From contig OX637628.1 of the NCBI GenBank assembly GCA_951802195.1, positions 1,240,001-1,304,000 on the forward strand: DNA of 64,000 bases. The letters run 5' to 3'. Under the pieces are notes generated by a model. It was not told where the DNA came from. It saw only the letters and a list, made by a program, of their open reading frames with translations, and did not search any database. Positions 13,162-24,872 of the stretch are shown here, piece after piece. Source of the stretch: Tausonia pullulans. Lineage: Eukaryota; Basidiomycota; Tremellomycetes; Cystofilobasidiales; Mrakiaceae. Each line of letters starts with the position of its first letter. The first letter of the stretch is position 1. A program made the position numbers and the translations under genes.

Positions 13162-14753
13162 ATGGCCGACACTATCTCCATCCCATCCCCGGCCGACTTT
13201 CACGTCCACCTCCGCGAAGGTGCCATCTCGGCCGTCGTCACCCCGCACGTCCGCCTCGGTGGTTTCGACGTCGCCTATGTCATGGTGCGTTCGCACACTT
13301 ACAGGGAACCAGTTGCTGCACGACGCTCCTCGAGAGGGAGTCATCTTGTTGAGAGGGAGCTGCAACTCAGGATTCATATGTCGCTGTCGAGACCCGGCGA
13401 AAGCTAGCCAACGGTCGTCTGTCGTTGGGTTCCACCCATTCAGATTTGGACGTGGCGCCTGTCTTCATTGTCGGCTTCTCCTTCCGTTAATCGACAAACA
13501 ACCATCCGTCCCCCATACTGCCTCTATCATTTCGTCTGACTCCGAGATCTCTCCATTGCTTGCCGGCCTTCCGCCACCAGCCTAACCTCACGCCGCCCAT
13601 CACCACGACTGAGCGCGCGCTCGAGTACCAAGCCTCGCTCAAGGCCCTCTCCCCCAAAACTGAGTATCTCATGACGCTCTACCTCCACCCGTCCATTACG
13701 CCGGATGAAATCCGCAAAGCGAGCGCCGCGGGCGTCAAGGGCGTCAAGAGCTACCCTAGGGGTGTCACCACCAACTCGGACGGGGGGATCGAGGACTACG
13801 GGTCGTACTACGAGATCTTTGCCGCTATGGAGGAGACAGGGATGGTTCTTAACCTTCATGGGGAGGTCCCGAGCGACCACGACCGGGTGAGCAAGAGTTG
13901 TTGGTTCTGAAATGTTGAAGGACGCCTCTGAGTTCCGTCTCTATCTGTACGCGCTAGGGGATTTGCGTCCTTAACGCCGAGGAGACCTTCCTCTCGCATC
14001 TCCACAAAATTCATCAGGCCTTTCCCAAGCTTCGCATCGTCCTCGAGCACGCCACAACCGCGGCCGCTGTCGCTGCTGTTCGTTTCTTTTCTCCTCCGGC
14101 CCCTGCCCAATCGCTCTTCGCTTGCTTGACTCATATCTTGCTTTCGACAGGTTAAGGCCTGCGGCGACACTGTCGCCTGCTCCATCACGCCCCACCATTT
14201 GACGCTCGTCGTCGACGACTGGGCTGGTCAGCCGTTTAACTTCTGCAAGCCCGTCGCCAAGTACCCTTCGGACCGGCTTGCCCTCCGCGAGGTTATCAAG
14301 TCTGGTGCGCGGTCTCTTCATTCATCTACCTACTTACCACCTCTCCTCTCCCCTCGCTTACTCTCTCGTTGCGTTCTCCCCTCAATCAACAAAGGCCACC
14401 CTCGCTTCTTCCTTGGCTCTGACTCAGCCCCGCACCCCTCCCTCTCGAAATCGACCACCTCCCCCAACCATGCCTGCGCCGCGGGAATCTACACTTCTCC
14501 GATCCTGCTGCCCTTGTGCGCAAACCTCCTCGAGTCGTTCGGTGCGCTGGACAAGCTTGTAGGGTTTGTGTCGACGCATGGGAGACGGTTCTACGGGCTT
14601 GAGATTGATGGGTTGAGGGAGGTGAAACTGAGGAGGACAACGGGGGACAAGGTGGTGAGGTATGCATTTGGAGATGAGGCGGGGCAGACAAAGGGCGAAG
14701 TTGTGACGTTCTGGGAGGGCAAGGAACTCGGCTGGGTTGTTGAGCGGGATTGA
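13162..14753 (+). CDS. URA4: Dihydroorotase
   Basis: Cyclises carbamoyl-aspartate to dihydroorotate, the third step of pyrimidine synthesis, in the cytosol. It is a class II dihydroorotase. Metal ligands and active-site signatures appear in order: DFHVHLREG near residue 13, PNLTPPITTTERALEY, KSYPRGVTTNSDGG with the lysine normally carboxylated to bridge the zinc ions, NLHGEVPSDHD, LEHATTAAAV, SITPHHLTLVVDD and FFLGSDSAPH with the catalytic aspartate. At least four introns interrupt the frame, near 13284-13570, 13886-13960, 14078-14153 and 14305-14395. The first, at nearly 300 bases, is long for this window. The ending KGEVVTFWEGKELGWVV matches the usual C-terminus. No sign of damage. Confidence 0.95.
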
Positions 14754-15056
14754 TTTAGTTGACTTCGGGCAATAGACTCATTCCCATGAATTCAGGCGAT
14801 AAGAGAAATCAGTGGGTCGGTCATACTATCAAATCTGCATTAACAAACGAGGGGATTGCACCGGTGCACGGTCGTCGAGCCAGGACCAAATAAGCAGAAG
14901 CTCTTTAGCCCAGAGAGAGCAAAGGGTCAAGAGGCAAAGGAGCCAGGCTAATAATGAAAGGTGAGCGAAATTGAGAGGCAAAACTAGCTAGAGAGGTTTG
15001 AGAAAGATCTTAGTGTCCGAAGAGGCAAAACGACGTCAGAAGCCGCGTGCACCATC
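14754..15056. other. Convergent 3' spacer
   Basis: Lies between the ends of the dihydroorotase (+) and PhyH-like (-) genes and holds only their 3' flanks. No gene was seen. Confidence 0.5.
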
Positions 15057-17189
15057 TCAGTAAGAAACGACTCCAGCAAGCTGAAGACCGCGCTGGGAGA
15101 GGACGGGGGCTTTTTCCGGGACGTGGCGCTTGGTCCAAGCCTTGTCACCAGCACGAGGCTCCTCGGCCGGGATGATGGCGAAGGAGATAGGGTCATCTAA
15201 ACGAAAAGGAGGGTGTTAAACGATTGCGGGGGAAGCAGGAGGAAAGAGATGGAACGAACGGGTGCAGGTGAGGAGCTCATCAAAACACCGGACCTTAGAA
15301 GCGAGCTGCTTCTCCGAGATCATGGCGGCAGGCTTATCTGTGGTGAGATAGGCCCAATGAATCAGTAGTGATCGTGGGACGGAAGAGGGCAACGGAAGGA
15401 CGGACAGCACACGTCTGTGAGTTGACAAGATGGTCAATATCGGCAAAGATTTAGGATTGCCGCAGTCGAGGGACGTACAGCAAGCCATGCGGGGATTCTT
15501 GCTGACGGGGGCAGCGCCGTAGTGGACGGTCCGGCTGTCCCACTACAGGAAGACGAGTGTATCAGCCAAGCTTATACAATAAAAGGGCACTAAGAATGGA
15601 TGTACAAGAATGAGGTCTCCGGGTTCAGCGCAGACCTTCTCCCACTCGCAACCCTGCTCCTCGAGCCAAGCGAGCATCCTTTGGGAGGCGCATATTACGG
15701 TCAGCGAGAGAGGCTAACAGCAGGAGCTGCACCGTGACTCACTCGGGCGTGTGGTGATACGAATCTGTGATCGGCCAGCCATCCTCGGGCTTCTGGTGGG
15801 CAAACTTCTCAAAGACTTGCTCATAAAGAGCCTTGGATCCCTTGAGAACTCGGAGACCTCCGTCAAGGGCTGATTCGAAAACATGCCGGGTCAGATGAGG
15901 ATACGAGAACTTGGCGAGGAAAAGTTAGACTCACGTCCGTTGGGCGCAAAGTTGGCAATTCCCTGGATGCAGTGGAGCCACTACAGACAAAATAAATAAA
16001 TCGCCATGTCAGCTCTGGAACAGAGTTAGCCAATCGCCAACGAGTGCTTGATTCACAGTGCGGTGAGGAGCCTGGTCGACGTGGCTGGTATCAAGAAATG
16101 GCAGTTGCGACGCGTCAACCACCCGGATCGCTTCTCTGCATCTCAACCGGGCGCACTACTCACGCCCAGGGCTTGAAAACGTTGGCGTTCTTGGCATCGC
16201 TCTGGTTGAGCGGGACAGAGAAGTTGGAGGCGTCTGAAGCGAAATGAGGGACGTCAAGACTCTCTCCACTAGAGGAAGCAGTCAGCGAACATACCGAACG
16301 AAACAAGGAGCTCATCAGTACCCCAGATCTTGGCAAAGGCCTCAATGATTCCGGGCTCCATGCTGTCGAGAAGTTTGCCCAGGTGTCAGTCCTACATCAC
16401 GTGGTTTCCACTCGGTTTTCACTCAATTTTGAGCCTGAACTTACCGAACGTCCCAAGGAAGCTGTTCGTGACCGACACCTGGATGTGACAAGAAGCCAAA
16501 GCGAGATTTAGAGAAAGAGATACGTCAGTAAGGCAAGAATGAGCGAGAGACTGGCAAGCACCATGTGACGTAGGGCGGGAAGCGCCACTTGCGCGCAGCA
16601 AATGGTCATGGAACGCACCATAGCGGTTGTAGAGGCCACCCTTGCTGCTCGAGGGGAGGAAGTCACGATCCCAAGTCGAGGGGTCGTCGCGCTTGTATCC
16701 AAGCTCCCTGTGACCACAAGTGAGAACCAGGAAATGCGGTCATCAGTGAGTGATACAAAAGCCCAGGAAGAGGGAGAGGATAATGTCTGGTCGCTGCACC
16801 CCACTCTTCTCCGGTAGCACCGCCCCCGGAGATACAGGAATATGTAGCCTCGTACGTACCAGGACTCGAGCCAGTCATGGGCGCGGGAGACTATTGAGAC
16901 GACGGACGAGGTGTCAGATCAAGGCTCAAGGATGAGCGAAGCAGGGAGAGCAGAGAGACGAACCGTACTCGGACGCCTTCTCCTTGGAGAAGGCACCCTT
17001 GACGACGGCGTAGCCCTCGCTGAAGAGCTTGTCCCGGAAGTCGCCCTTGAGCGACTGATCAATCGGCCACGCCTCATTGTCGTAGCGGCTGAAGATGGAC
17101 GTTTGCCCGCGGTACGCCTCGGTGGCGTTGTTCTCCTTGATCGCCTCGGCGGTGGTAGCAACGGCGGGGGTCTGGATGGCGACGGGCAT
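15057..17189 (-). CDS. Phytanoyl-CoA dioxygenase (PhyH) family protein
   Basis: Non-heme Fe(II)/2-oxoglutarate oxygenase of the PhyH fold. The start at 17189 opens MPVAIQTPAVATT. An early block reads FRDKLFSEGYAVVKGAF, the typical entry of the family. The iron site is visible as HVDQAPHRT (HxD, after an intron acceptor near 16100) and a distal histidine in DSRTVHYGAAP, preceded by PGDLILWD. Between them lie WLHCIQGIANFAP and DGGLRVLKGSKALYEQVFEKF. The last exon ends HVPEKAPVLSQRGLQLAGVV. The gene is heavily split, with roughly ten short exons, and some internal joins were not resolved. Fungal members are poorly characterised and substrates range from acyl-CoAs to secondary metabolites; none can be assigned here. 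No peroxisomal SKL-type ending is visible. Confidence 0.8.
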
Positions 17190-18005
17190 GGTTTGGGCGA
17201 GTCGAGGGGATGTAAGGGAGGGAAAGAGTCCTGTCTGTGTTGGTAGGGGTTGAGAGTGTGTGTCGAGGGCAGAGAAAGAGGAGAAAAGGGGAAGGAGCAG
17301 AATGGTTGAAGAGAAACAGTGGGGGTCGCAAGGCAAACCCAAAGAGGGCAGACACCAGTAGCCAGGGCGGTTGAGGCCGGCTCAACCGAGGGCTGAATTG
17401 CGCCGAATGGAGCGCCCCGAAAGGAAAGCCGGCGTTTAGAGGGGCGTCAGTGGTTGGAGAAAGCGCGAGATTTCGCCGGACCGCAATCTCGGCCGGCCAG
17501 TTCGGCGAGGGCGCTTCTTCCAGTGGCAGCAGCCTTTCACCTCGCTCTTATGACTGCCGTGCGGTCAGGAGGGTGCTGAATGTCTTCGGGTTGGCTCGTG
17601 CCCTCCTGTGCATGTGTGCCTTGGCGATACATCGAAGCCATCCTCAACTTATCTATCTATAACTCCGCTCAGTCGGGGATATTCCTCGAATCGAATCAGG
17701 TGCTGACGACGGAAAACGCCAGAATCGTCGCAGCTGACTGATATTCGTCTCCCCTATCTTCGGCGTTTCGCAACCGCTTGTAAGCGGACATGGCATTCCC
17801 TCGCTTCTCCGACCACCGGCCAAAGGGCAACGATGATACGGTCCAATTCCGAGCCTCGCAATTTCCGTCGGAGAAAGGTGCCTCGTCTGGGTGAGACATT
17901 TTGCACTATTCAACCCGTTGCTCTGCTCATGAAGATTGCCTCATTTAAGCCTCTCTGAGTGAGAGCAGATGGACAGCATTTCCGGGACAAATAAAGCATC
18001 GCGGA
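17190..18005. other. Intergenic region
   Basis: Upstream region of the PhyH-like gene, with a pyrimidine-rich tract on its coding strand just before the start, and downstream flank of the DUF4211 gene. No gene, RNA or repeat was recognised. Confidence 0.5.
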
Positions 18006-19826
18006 TCAAACATCGCCCTGGCGCCTCGACCATTGAGAGTTAAGCGAGTCACCCTCCTCCAGGAGTCTCTTGACCTTCCTCCATTCCTGCCAATAAAGCC
18101 GACAGTCAATCATTGTCAGCGTTGGTGTCAAGCACATCTCTTTTTTTGTGCCCTTTTGACTCACGCGATCCGAAATTGCCTTGAGCTGGAAATACGCCAG
18201 GATCTGGTCGACCGCCTCTTCCGTACACTCGTCCCGAGCCGGGACCTCAATCCCGCCCTCGAGCATAAACTCGCGGCCGGCGTCGCTGTAAGACTGCTTA
18301 TCGGCCGTGGAGGGGAGCTTGGAGATCTCCCGTCTGAGCGACTCATGCAGGTCGTACTCTGTCCAGCGGCGTCAGCATTGCATCTCAGTGTTCACAAGGG
18401 GAGAGATACTGACCCCAGTGGTTCATCTGGTGCTGAAATTCGGCTCGGGCGTAACAAAACCTCCCGCAGTTCTAAAAAAAAAAAAGAGAAAAAAAAGTTA
18501 GGAATAATCTCAGAGTTGACGTTTGACGGACGATTCACGAATTTGGCGTCAGCGCCCTCGGAACCTTCACCATCATTCGATGGGACGATAACCTGGAATG
18601 TCTTTCGGTCGTACGGATCGCCCGAGAGGACGACTTCCCATGTTGCAGGACGGCCACTGATTCTGCAGGCGTCGCAGCTTGATTTGGGATGAGTCAGGCC
18701 AGCAAAATTGGGCGTAATCCGCGACTGAGCAACGTACGGTGGCAGATCCTCAATGCGATAGCCATCCCAGGTCGGGTACCGTTCGAGGGCGACCTTAAAA
18801 TGGGTTGGCCAGATCTGCGAGGTGATCTTGCTGCAAGAGGAAGGATATTACGCCTGATCAGCTCGCGCTGTTATAGTCAGGCACAGCAAGATGTACTGAC
18901 GAGTTACGAACGTCGATGATCTGATCTCTAATACGATTCAGAGCAGCGGAAAAATAGGGCGCCTTCCCGTGCTGGAGCGCGAAGCTTGGTCCAAAAACGA
19001 TGAGGTGGATCTGCCAAGACGATGACCAGTCAGCGATACGGTCGATCTCAAGGGAGGAAGTGGTCACGGGGTAGGCTCACATGGTACTGGACAGCGATAT
19101 CAAAATTTGACCGCATCGGTCGAACCTGCTGGAACTGGCCTGGAAGAGGGCTATCAGTAGCTGAAAATGAGAGGCTCCAGCTTTTGCCGCACTTACTTGG
19201 CAGCTGGAACCTGTCGGCTTGGTAGTCCTCCACAATAAATTCGTCTTCCTCGTTGTCATCGTCATCCACGATCATAGCGTCCTCTTCGTCGTTATCATCC
19301 TCGCTGGCCCTGCTGAGATTCTCGTCGTCATCCTCCATGTCTTCCTCATCGGCCTCGCTGTCTATGACATGAAATGTGGGTGAGCTTCGCCCCTCGCGCT
19401 TCTCTGTGAAATCGCAGACAGATGATTAGGTCAGTCAGTAGTGTTGAATGACAATGGACGGGAGAGCAACCATTCACTCTTGAGTATCGCAAGCATGTTC
19501 TTCCGCCCTGCAGCCGCCTTGCCGATGCGCTGATCGGCGCCTCGCATGCGCGTGTCGAGAGTATCTTAGGAGAGGATCAGTACGAGCACACGCTTTTCGA
19601 GAGGAGAAGTAGAGGGGTACACACAGAGCCTGCCCTGATCATCTTCGAGGTCGTCCGGCTCTTCTTCCTCGTCCTTTTCTTCGTTTTTAGTCTCGTCCCG
19701 CTGCTTCTTGTTGTTGTTGAGGACCCGACTTTGCCTCGGTGGGTCATCGTCGTCGTCATCGCTGCCCTCCTTATCGTCAGGATCAGGAATCCTCCGCAGT
19801 CGTCGCCTCTGAGGAGCCATAACAAG

Positions 19827-19862
<36 letters not shown>

Positions 19863-21276
19863 CTTCTCAATCTCATCCTTAGCCATCTCCTCGTCGCTGT
19901 CAACGACCTGCTTCCACCCATGTGTCTTCCGAACCTGGCACCGCACAGGGAGCGGCGAAACGGACTGCTCCTGCCTAGTTCGAGAGGCGTGATCCTTGCT
20001 TTTGCGCATCTTTGACGTGGAACAAGACGCCATATTGCGAGCCGAAGAGCGAGCAGTCTTGGCAGCCGAGGACGACCCAACGCGGACTCCGATCTCGAGC
20101 ATATCGGAGCTGTCACTGTCCTCTGCGGCGACGGCGAAATGATTGGTGGCAATCCTGGCTTTCCTGCGAGGGGTCAGGAGTGTTAGATCCATGTCAACAG
20201 GGAAATGAGACAGGCAAATCACTTGGATGGAGGTGTTAGGCTTGACATCCGGAGGGGATCTGGGGTCCCGTCGCTCTCTTCTTCTTCGTTCGACACAGGC
20301 CCGCGCTTACAGGGCGTGCGCAACGCAGTTCGCCTGGCTGAACGCTTCGGCGGCGGCGATGAAGAGACGTCTTTGGTTGCCTGCCGTGTAGATCTCGTCG
20401 ACCTTGAGCCGTCAGCATTAGCGGATGTTGTGATCCGACGAGAGCGAATGATCCGGGCACGAGGAGAGGCGCTCGTTAATGGGGCCGAGGAGCGAGTGGT
20501 GCGCGTGTCGATGGTTGTGGCGGCAGACGGAGCCGCTGTCTTCTCCTTCACCTCATCGTCACTCTTCTCGTCACTTTTTTCCTCCTCCTCCTCCTCTTCA
20601 GTATCCCTCGGCCATTCGGCTCCGAGCGGGATCGAGATGTCGAGCGTCTTGCCGACGGCCTTGATATCTCTCCTCTCCCACTTCTTATAAGCTTGTGATC
20701 GAGTGTGATGCCTCTTGGCAGGGACGATGTCTCCAACCTCCGACGTCGAGGTAGACTCGGAGCTGGGCAACTGAGCGCGCGACACGAGCCGTCGTCGCTT
20801 GGCTGGGGAAGGAGACATCGCCTCAATGGCCTCGTCCTCCTCAACGTCCCTACCCTCACCTGGTGGCGGGGTGAGCTGCTCTGTGTTTATTTGGGCGTGA
20901 TATTAGCGGGAGGACGAGCCAGAGGCACTCATTTTGTCTTCCACACGTTGTATTGTCGACCCAACATACCTCGCGGTCCAAGTTGCGTCCACGCGCCACC
21001 CTCCTCATCGTCATCCTCGCTGTCACTCGATCCCAGTGTGATCATACTATCATCTTCGTCGTAGCCCTTCTCTTCTCGCTGAGCCCTGGAGAAGCCTGGG
21101 TCAGGGCGACCGAGCAGGCGTCGCCCGCTGCCCTCACCTCCACCGTCTCGCCCACCTCGACGGGGAAGACCGGGCCTTTGAGACGCTCGAACGAGAGGCT
21201 CTCCAGGGACAGCCTTTGAAAAGTAGGCACCGAGCTTTACTTGATGGGGGATGCCCTTCTTGATAACAGGTGCCAT
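18006..21276 (-). CDS. DUF4211-domain nuclear protein
   Basis: Large, highly charged protein, probably nuclear. The start at 21276 gives MAPVIKKGIPHQVKLGAYF, followed by Arg/Gly-rich and acidic segments. The middle is low complexity: basic clusters such as AKRRRLVSRA and PAKRHHTRSQAYKKWERR (nuclear-signal-like) alternate with acidic runs. One acidic run is encoded by a GAC/GAT repeat at 19828-19862 giving about eleven aspartates. The conserved C-terminal domain begins at EDEFIVEDYQADRFQLP and continues IHLIVFGPSFALQHGKAPYF, WPTHFKVALERYPTWDGY and SSCDACRISGRPATW. The pair C-x-x-C plus a later cysteine (NCGRFCYARAEFQHQ) suggests a metal site. This matches DUF4211, found in fungal proteins and human CCDC82, with no established biochemical function. 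About ten exons; stop at 18006-18008. Confidence 0.78.
19828..19862. repeat. (CGT)n trinucleotide repeat within coding sequence
   Basis: About twelve CGT/TCG units on the + strand encode an aspartate run on the - strand in the DUF4211 protein. Such repeats change length readily, so the run may vary between strains. Confidence 0.85.
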
Positions 21277-22444
21277 GGCGCGCTCAGGAGGAAGGATGTG
21301 AGGTGGAGATGGTTGGTCGATGTGCGGCCGGACGCGACTTAGCTATGGGTGAGGGAGCCGCCAGCGAGCAGGCGCGGCGGGGCGGGCGCATCGGTATTCA
21401 AGGGCCGTCTCCCTGGACACAAACCGTAGACCACAGGGGCTTGTTGCAGATGGTCATAGAAAACTCTTAGATATAATTGATTGCCCTGTGTCAATTAAAC
21501 GTGCACGGCAAAGCAAGTTCCGGTTAGTTGAAAGCGCCTCTTGGCCATCTTGTGATGCTTTGTTCGCGCGCAGACCCCTAGTTCCGTCAAACATTCTCTC
21601 TGCTGAAGAAGGGCATTTTGTATTCAGAAAACTATGACGAAGCTGGTGACACCACTAGACTAATCTCATACCTAGTGCCATCCAGGAGGAGCGATGGCAG
21701 CGGACGACTGAGAAACAAATTATATTTGCCATTTGCCATACCTGACGAGCTTTCGTTTTTTATCGTAATGATTCCAAAGCCGAAGCTTTGAAGACATGAT
21801 ATCCGAGAATTTACCATTCTCGGATCCACGACGTAACCATGCCGACGCTCGAGCTCTTCGCTGCTTCGCGTCTTTGCCTCTCGTTCGCGCTGGCCGTTGC
21901 AGAAAGAATTCGCAGAACGCTTCTTCCCGCCGAGCTTGACCACCTGCACCCGTCGACCCCTCCTGTTAGTCCCAGCGCTTGCACTCAGCACGCACGCACA
22001 CGGTCCTTCGGCGACTCTCTACGGAACAAACAGGCGCGCGTGATGGACTGGGGATACTACTCTCATCCTAAGGAGGGATGAGGGGATGAGGAAGAGACGG
22101 GCGAAGAGGTTTCTCGACCGCCTGGACGCTCGTCCGACTTGCGCGCCCGCTGCCCTGCATGGTTTAACCTAGATCTTGCAGGGAGAGACACCGTTGTCTG
22201 GTATCTCCTTTAGCTCGGCGCTTGAGCTGGACTCAGGGAGAGAACGTCGCAGTACGCTTCCTTGGAGGACAGGGAAGAGGCGCAGGCGCGAGTGGGCCGT
22301 CCCCCTCCTTGATCTTTCGCCCTCTAGGAGGCCGCTCGCCGCTTTCGCCTTCCACCTGCTCGTCTGCTCTACCTCACTCTCGAGGCACAAGGGCCTGACT
22401 TTTTATGCTTCCTGCAGCCTCCCTTCTTCTCTTCTCTCCTCAAG
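21277..22444. promoter_or_regulatory. Divergent intergenic region, DUF4211 / eL28
   Basis: Holds the promoters of two genes that point away from each other. The last 60 bases before the eL28 start are pyrimidine-rich (CTTCTCTTCTCTCCTC), as common upstream of ribosomal protein genes. No open frame in the remainder shows family motifs. The division of promoter elements is inferred. Confidence 0.5.
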
Positions 22445-23482
22445 ATGTCCGCCGACCTCCAGTGGTACCTCATCCGCAAGAACAACGCCTTCGTTGTCAA
22501 GGTGCGCTCACTCCTTTTCCTTGCGTCCAGAGGGGAGAGTTCTAGAGCTGACCGCTGTCCTTGTTTCGTCCCCGCTAGCGTGCCGTCGACGGCCCCGTCT
22601 TCTCCCGTGAGGCTGGAAACCTCCTGAAGTATGTCTCGTCCACCGACTTTCGTGCGCTGCCTGGCGACGTCCGTTGCCGCGCGCGCGCGCGAATTGCTAT
22701 ACATTCTTGCTTGTCCCTTGACATCCCCTGACGAACTTCTCTACTTCCCTCCAGCCTTCACTCGTTCAAGTACTCCGGTCTCGTTAACAACAAGACTGTC
22801 TCGGTCGCCCCCTCGACCGAGACCCGCGGCATCACCATCACCACCCGCGTCAACGGTGCCAACCCCCGCCACATCAAGGCCGCTCAGCGCTCTGTCTCGC
22901 TCAAGACCTCGACTGGCCCCCGGAAGATCGCTAAGATCCTCGCCGCCGAGACCGCCGGCAAGGGTTACCGCGCTGACCTCCGTCAGGTCAGTACCTGCCC
23001 CCGCTTCCGCTCTTTTCCGCCTCCCCCATTTCTACTGCTCGCTTCGCCTTCGAACACGCTGCAATGGATCCAACCCCGTCTCCCCCGTCTTCTTCGAAGG
23101 CTTTCCCATGAGGAAGTGCGGTCCGGTCAATCGTTGCCAGAGTACCTTCTACCCCCCGAGCTTTTCCGTGCCCTATCCTTTTGCCTCCCTGGAATCCGGC
23201 CTCATTGCTGCTCAGGGACATCTCGTTCCTGCCACTATTTCTTGTTTTCCCTCTCTTCCTTCCTAGTCTACCCGGATCTTGTTCCCAGCTTCTTCCTTCT
23301 CTCTCGCCTCGACACTGACAACCCTGCTCTCTTCGCTCCAGCCCGCCATCGCCCGTGCCTCCGCCATCGCCCGCGCCCAGAAGGAGGCCGCCAACCCTTC
23401 GGTTGTTGCCTCCAAGAAGCCCCGCTCGAAGGCCGGCAAGGCCGCCCTCAAGGAGGCCCCCGCCGCTGAGGCTTCGGCCTAA
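22445..23482 (+). CDS. RPL28: 60S ribosomal protein eL28
   Basis: Component of the large cytosolic ribosomal subunit. Four exons can be joined cleanly: MSADLQWYLIRKNNAFVVK, then RAVDGPVFSREAGNLLN, then LHSFKYSGLVNNKTVSV through AGKGYRADLRQ, then PAIARASAIARAQKEAA to the end. Donors GTGCGC, GTATGT and GTCAGT pair with CTAG or CCAG acceptors. The short first exon and early intron are typical of ribosomal protein genes. The sequence is complete for eL28, including the basic C-terminus. The symbol follows the animal eL28 name; Saccharomyces RPL28 is a different protein (uL15), and budding yeast lacks eL28. Confidence 0.95.
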
Positions 23483-24872
23483 AGTTGGAAACGAAAGAGG
23501 TTGGCTTCCGAGTTGACTTGCTTGTTTTCTTACTTATGCTTATGGGAGGAAGGAAAAAGAAAACGTTCATACGTCATGCATACGTTAGACCAAGGAAAGA
23601 GAGAAAATGGCTGGCTATGCGGTCCAGTAAAGAACGCGCTGCGTCAGTTGCGCAGCGCGCTCATCAGCTCTGGTAATGCGCCTGCCTACGCCCTCGTGTA
23701 TGGCAGCTCCAGATCAAACAGCAAGATCTCCGTCGAATTCGCTTGATGAGGGATTGCCAAGACTCAGCGTCGGTGAATCTGGCCAAAGTGGCGAGAGCTG
23801 GCGAGTCCTTGGACTGGCTGAGAGCTCAAGGCACAATTTGTTTGAGTCTCTAGGCTCGACGTCCTCTCCAGCCAGAGCGATCAGGTCGGGCAGACAAATA
23901 TGTGCCTGGAGTCTGGCCGCCACAATCCCGTGGTACGCTTGTAACGCAACGTAGGCGGTCACAAGCCTCAAAATTGCGCCTGCTGCATGATGGCGTGGCA
24001 GGGAAATCGGTGAGTGTTCATCGCTCTCTTGTTGGCAGCAAAGATCTGCGGAAACGAGCTTATCCCATCGCTGACGTTGAAACGTGCTAGTACCGGGTTT
24101 GCGCGCGCAAGTCGGCCGTGCTTTCAGGCGTAGGTTCTGGACGAATGTCTTCCAAATTGGTTCACCAGTTCAATTTACTTTTGGAAGACCTAGTGGGATA
24201 TGGAGTAAAAGGGACCGCGGCGTAGGTGGACGGCGTGACCTGTCCTCTGTGGTCAAGCGGGGAGGTGGGTTGGTGGGAAATGCATGCATGGAGGGGAGGA
24301 CAGCTGTCCGGCCTTATCTCGACCACATACATTGGTTCATGCACTCGCGGGCACTCTGAATGAGAGGGCAAGGTTGGCCTGAAGTCAAGTGTGGAGGCGA
24401 GGATGAAGATGCCAGAAATTTCCGCCATGGATGAACGCAACGATTACCCCTCCGCCTCAGTATCGAGCATGACGACGCTGGATGCTGATTGCCGGCTCGT
24501 CATCATCTTCCTATCTTCCTACTATCACGGGACAGCCCTGCCCGCTCCGTCGGTCTTACACGGGCAGTGTTGTCGATCCATCTGACATGGAATAGGAGAC
24601 TCGGTGCCGCTCTGCAAAGCACGAGTCACTGTCGGTCAGGTGGTGAGGCTTGTGTCCTTGCCTTGGACGAAAGAACTTGACCACAAGGCGAGACTGACTC
24701 CCTCGGGCGATGCCGAGTCTCGGCACGCGCGCAGAAGGCCGCTGGCGCCGCGCCTAAGGATGAGGTGAAAGATTCTGTCTGTCATGATTCACCCTTCTTC
24801 AATCGACCACCTTCCTCGCCCTCTCTTCCTGCCTTTGCCCCTGCCCCACCACAACCACCACCACCGAGAAAT
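23483..24872. other. Intergenic region upstream of the aminotransferase
   Basis: Nearly 1.4 kb between two same-strand genes, without a convincing reading frame. It carries a perfect inverted repeat at 24711-24725 about 150 bases before the aminotransferase start. No tRNA or mobile element was recognised. Confidence 0.5.
24711..24725. promoter_or_regulatory. 15-base palindrome with everted CCG/CGG half-sites
   Basis: TGCCGAG and CTCGGCA flank a single T, giving CCG-N5-CGG. Zn2Cys6 factors of fungi bind CGG half-sites in various orientations, so this could be an operator for the aminotransferase gene. That role is inference from position and symmetry only. Confidence 0.3.

Noticed and set aside
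21839-22081. 80-residue frame between DUF4211 and eL28
   Set aside because: No motif, no splice support and located in a divergent promoter region.
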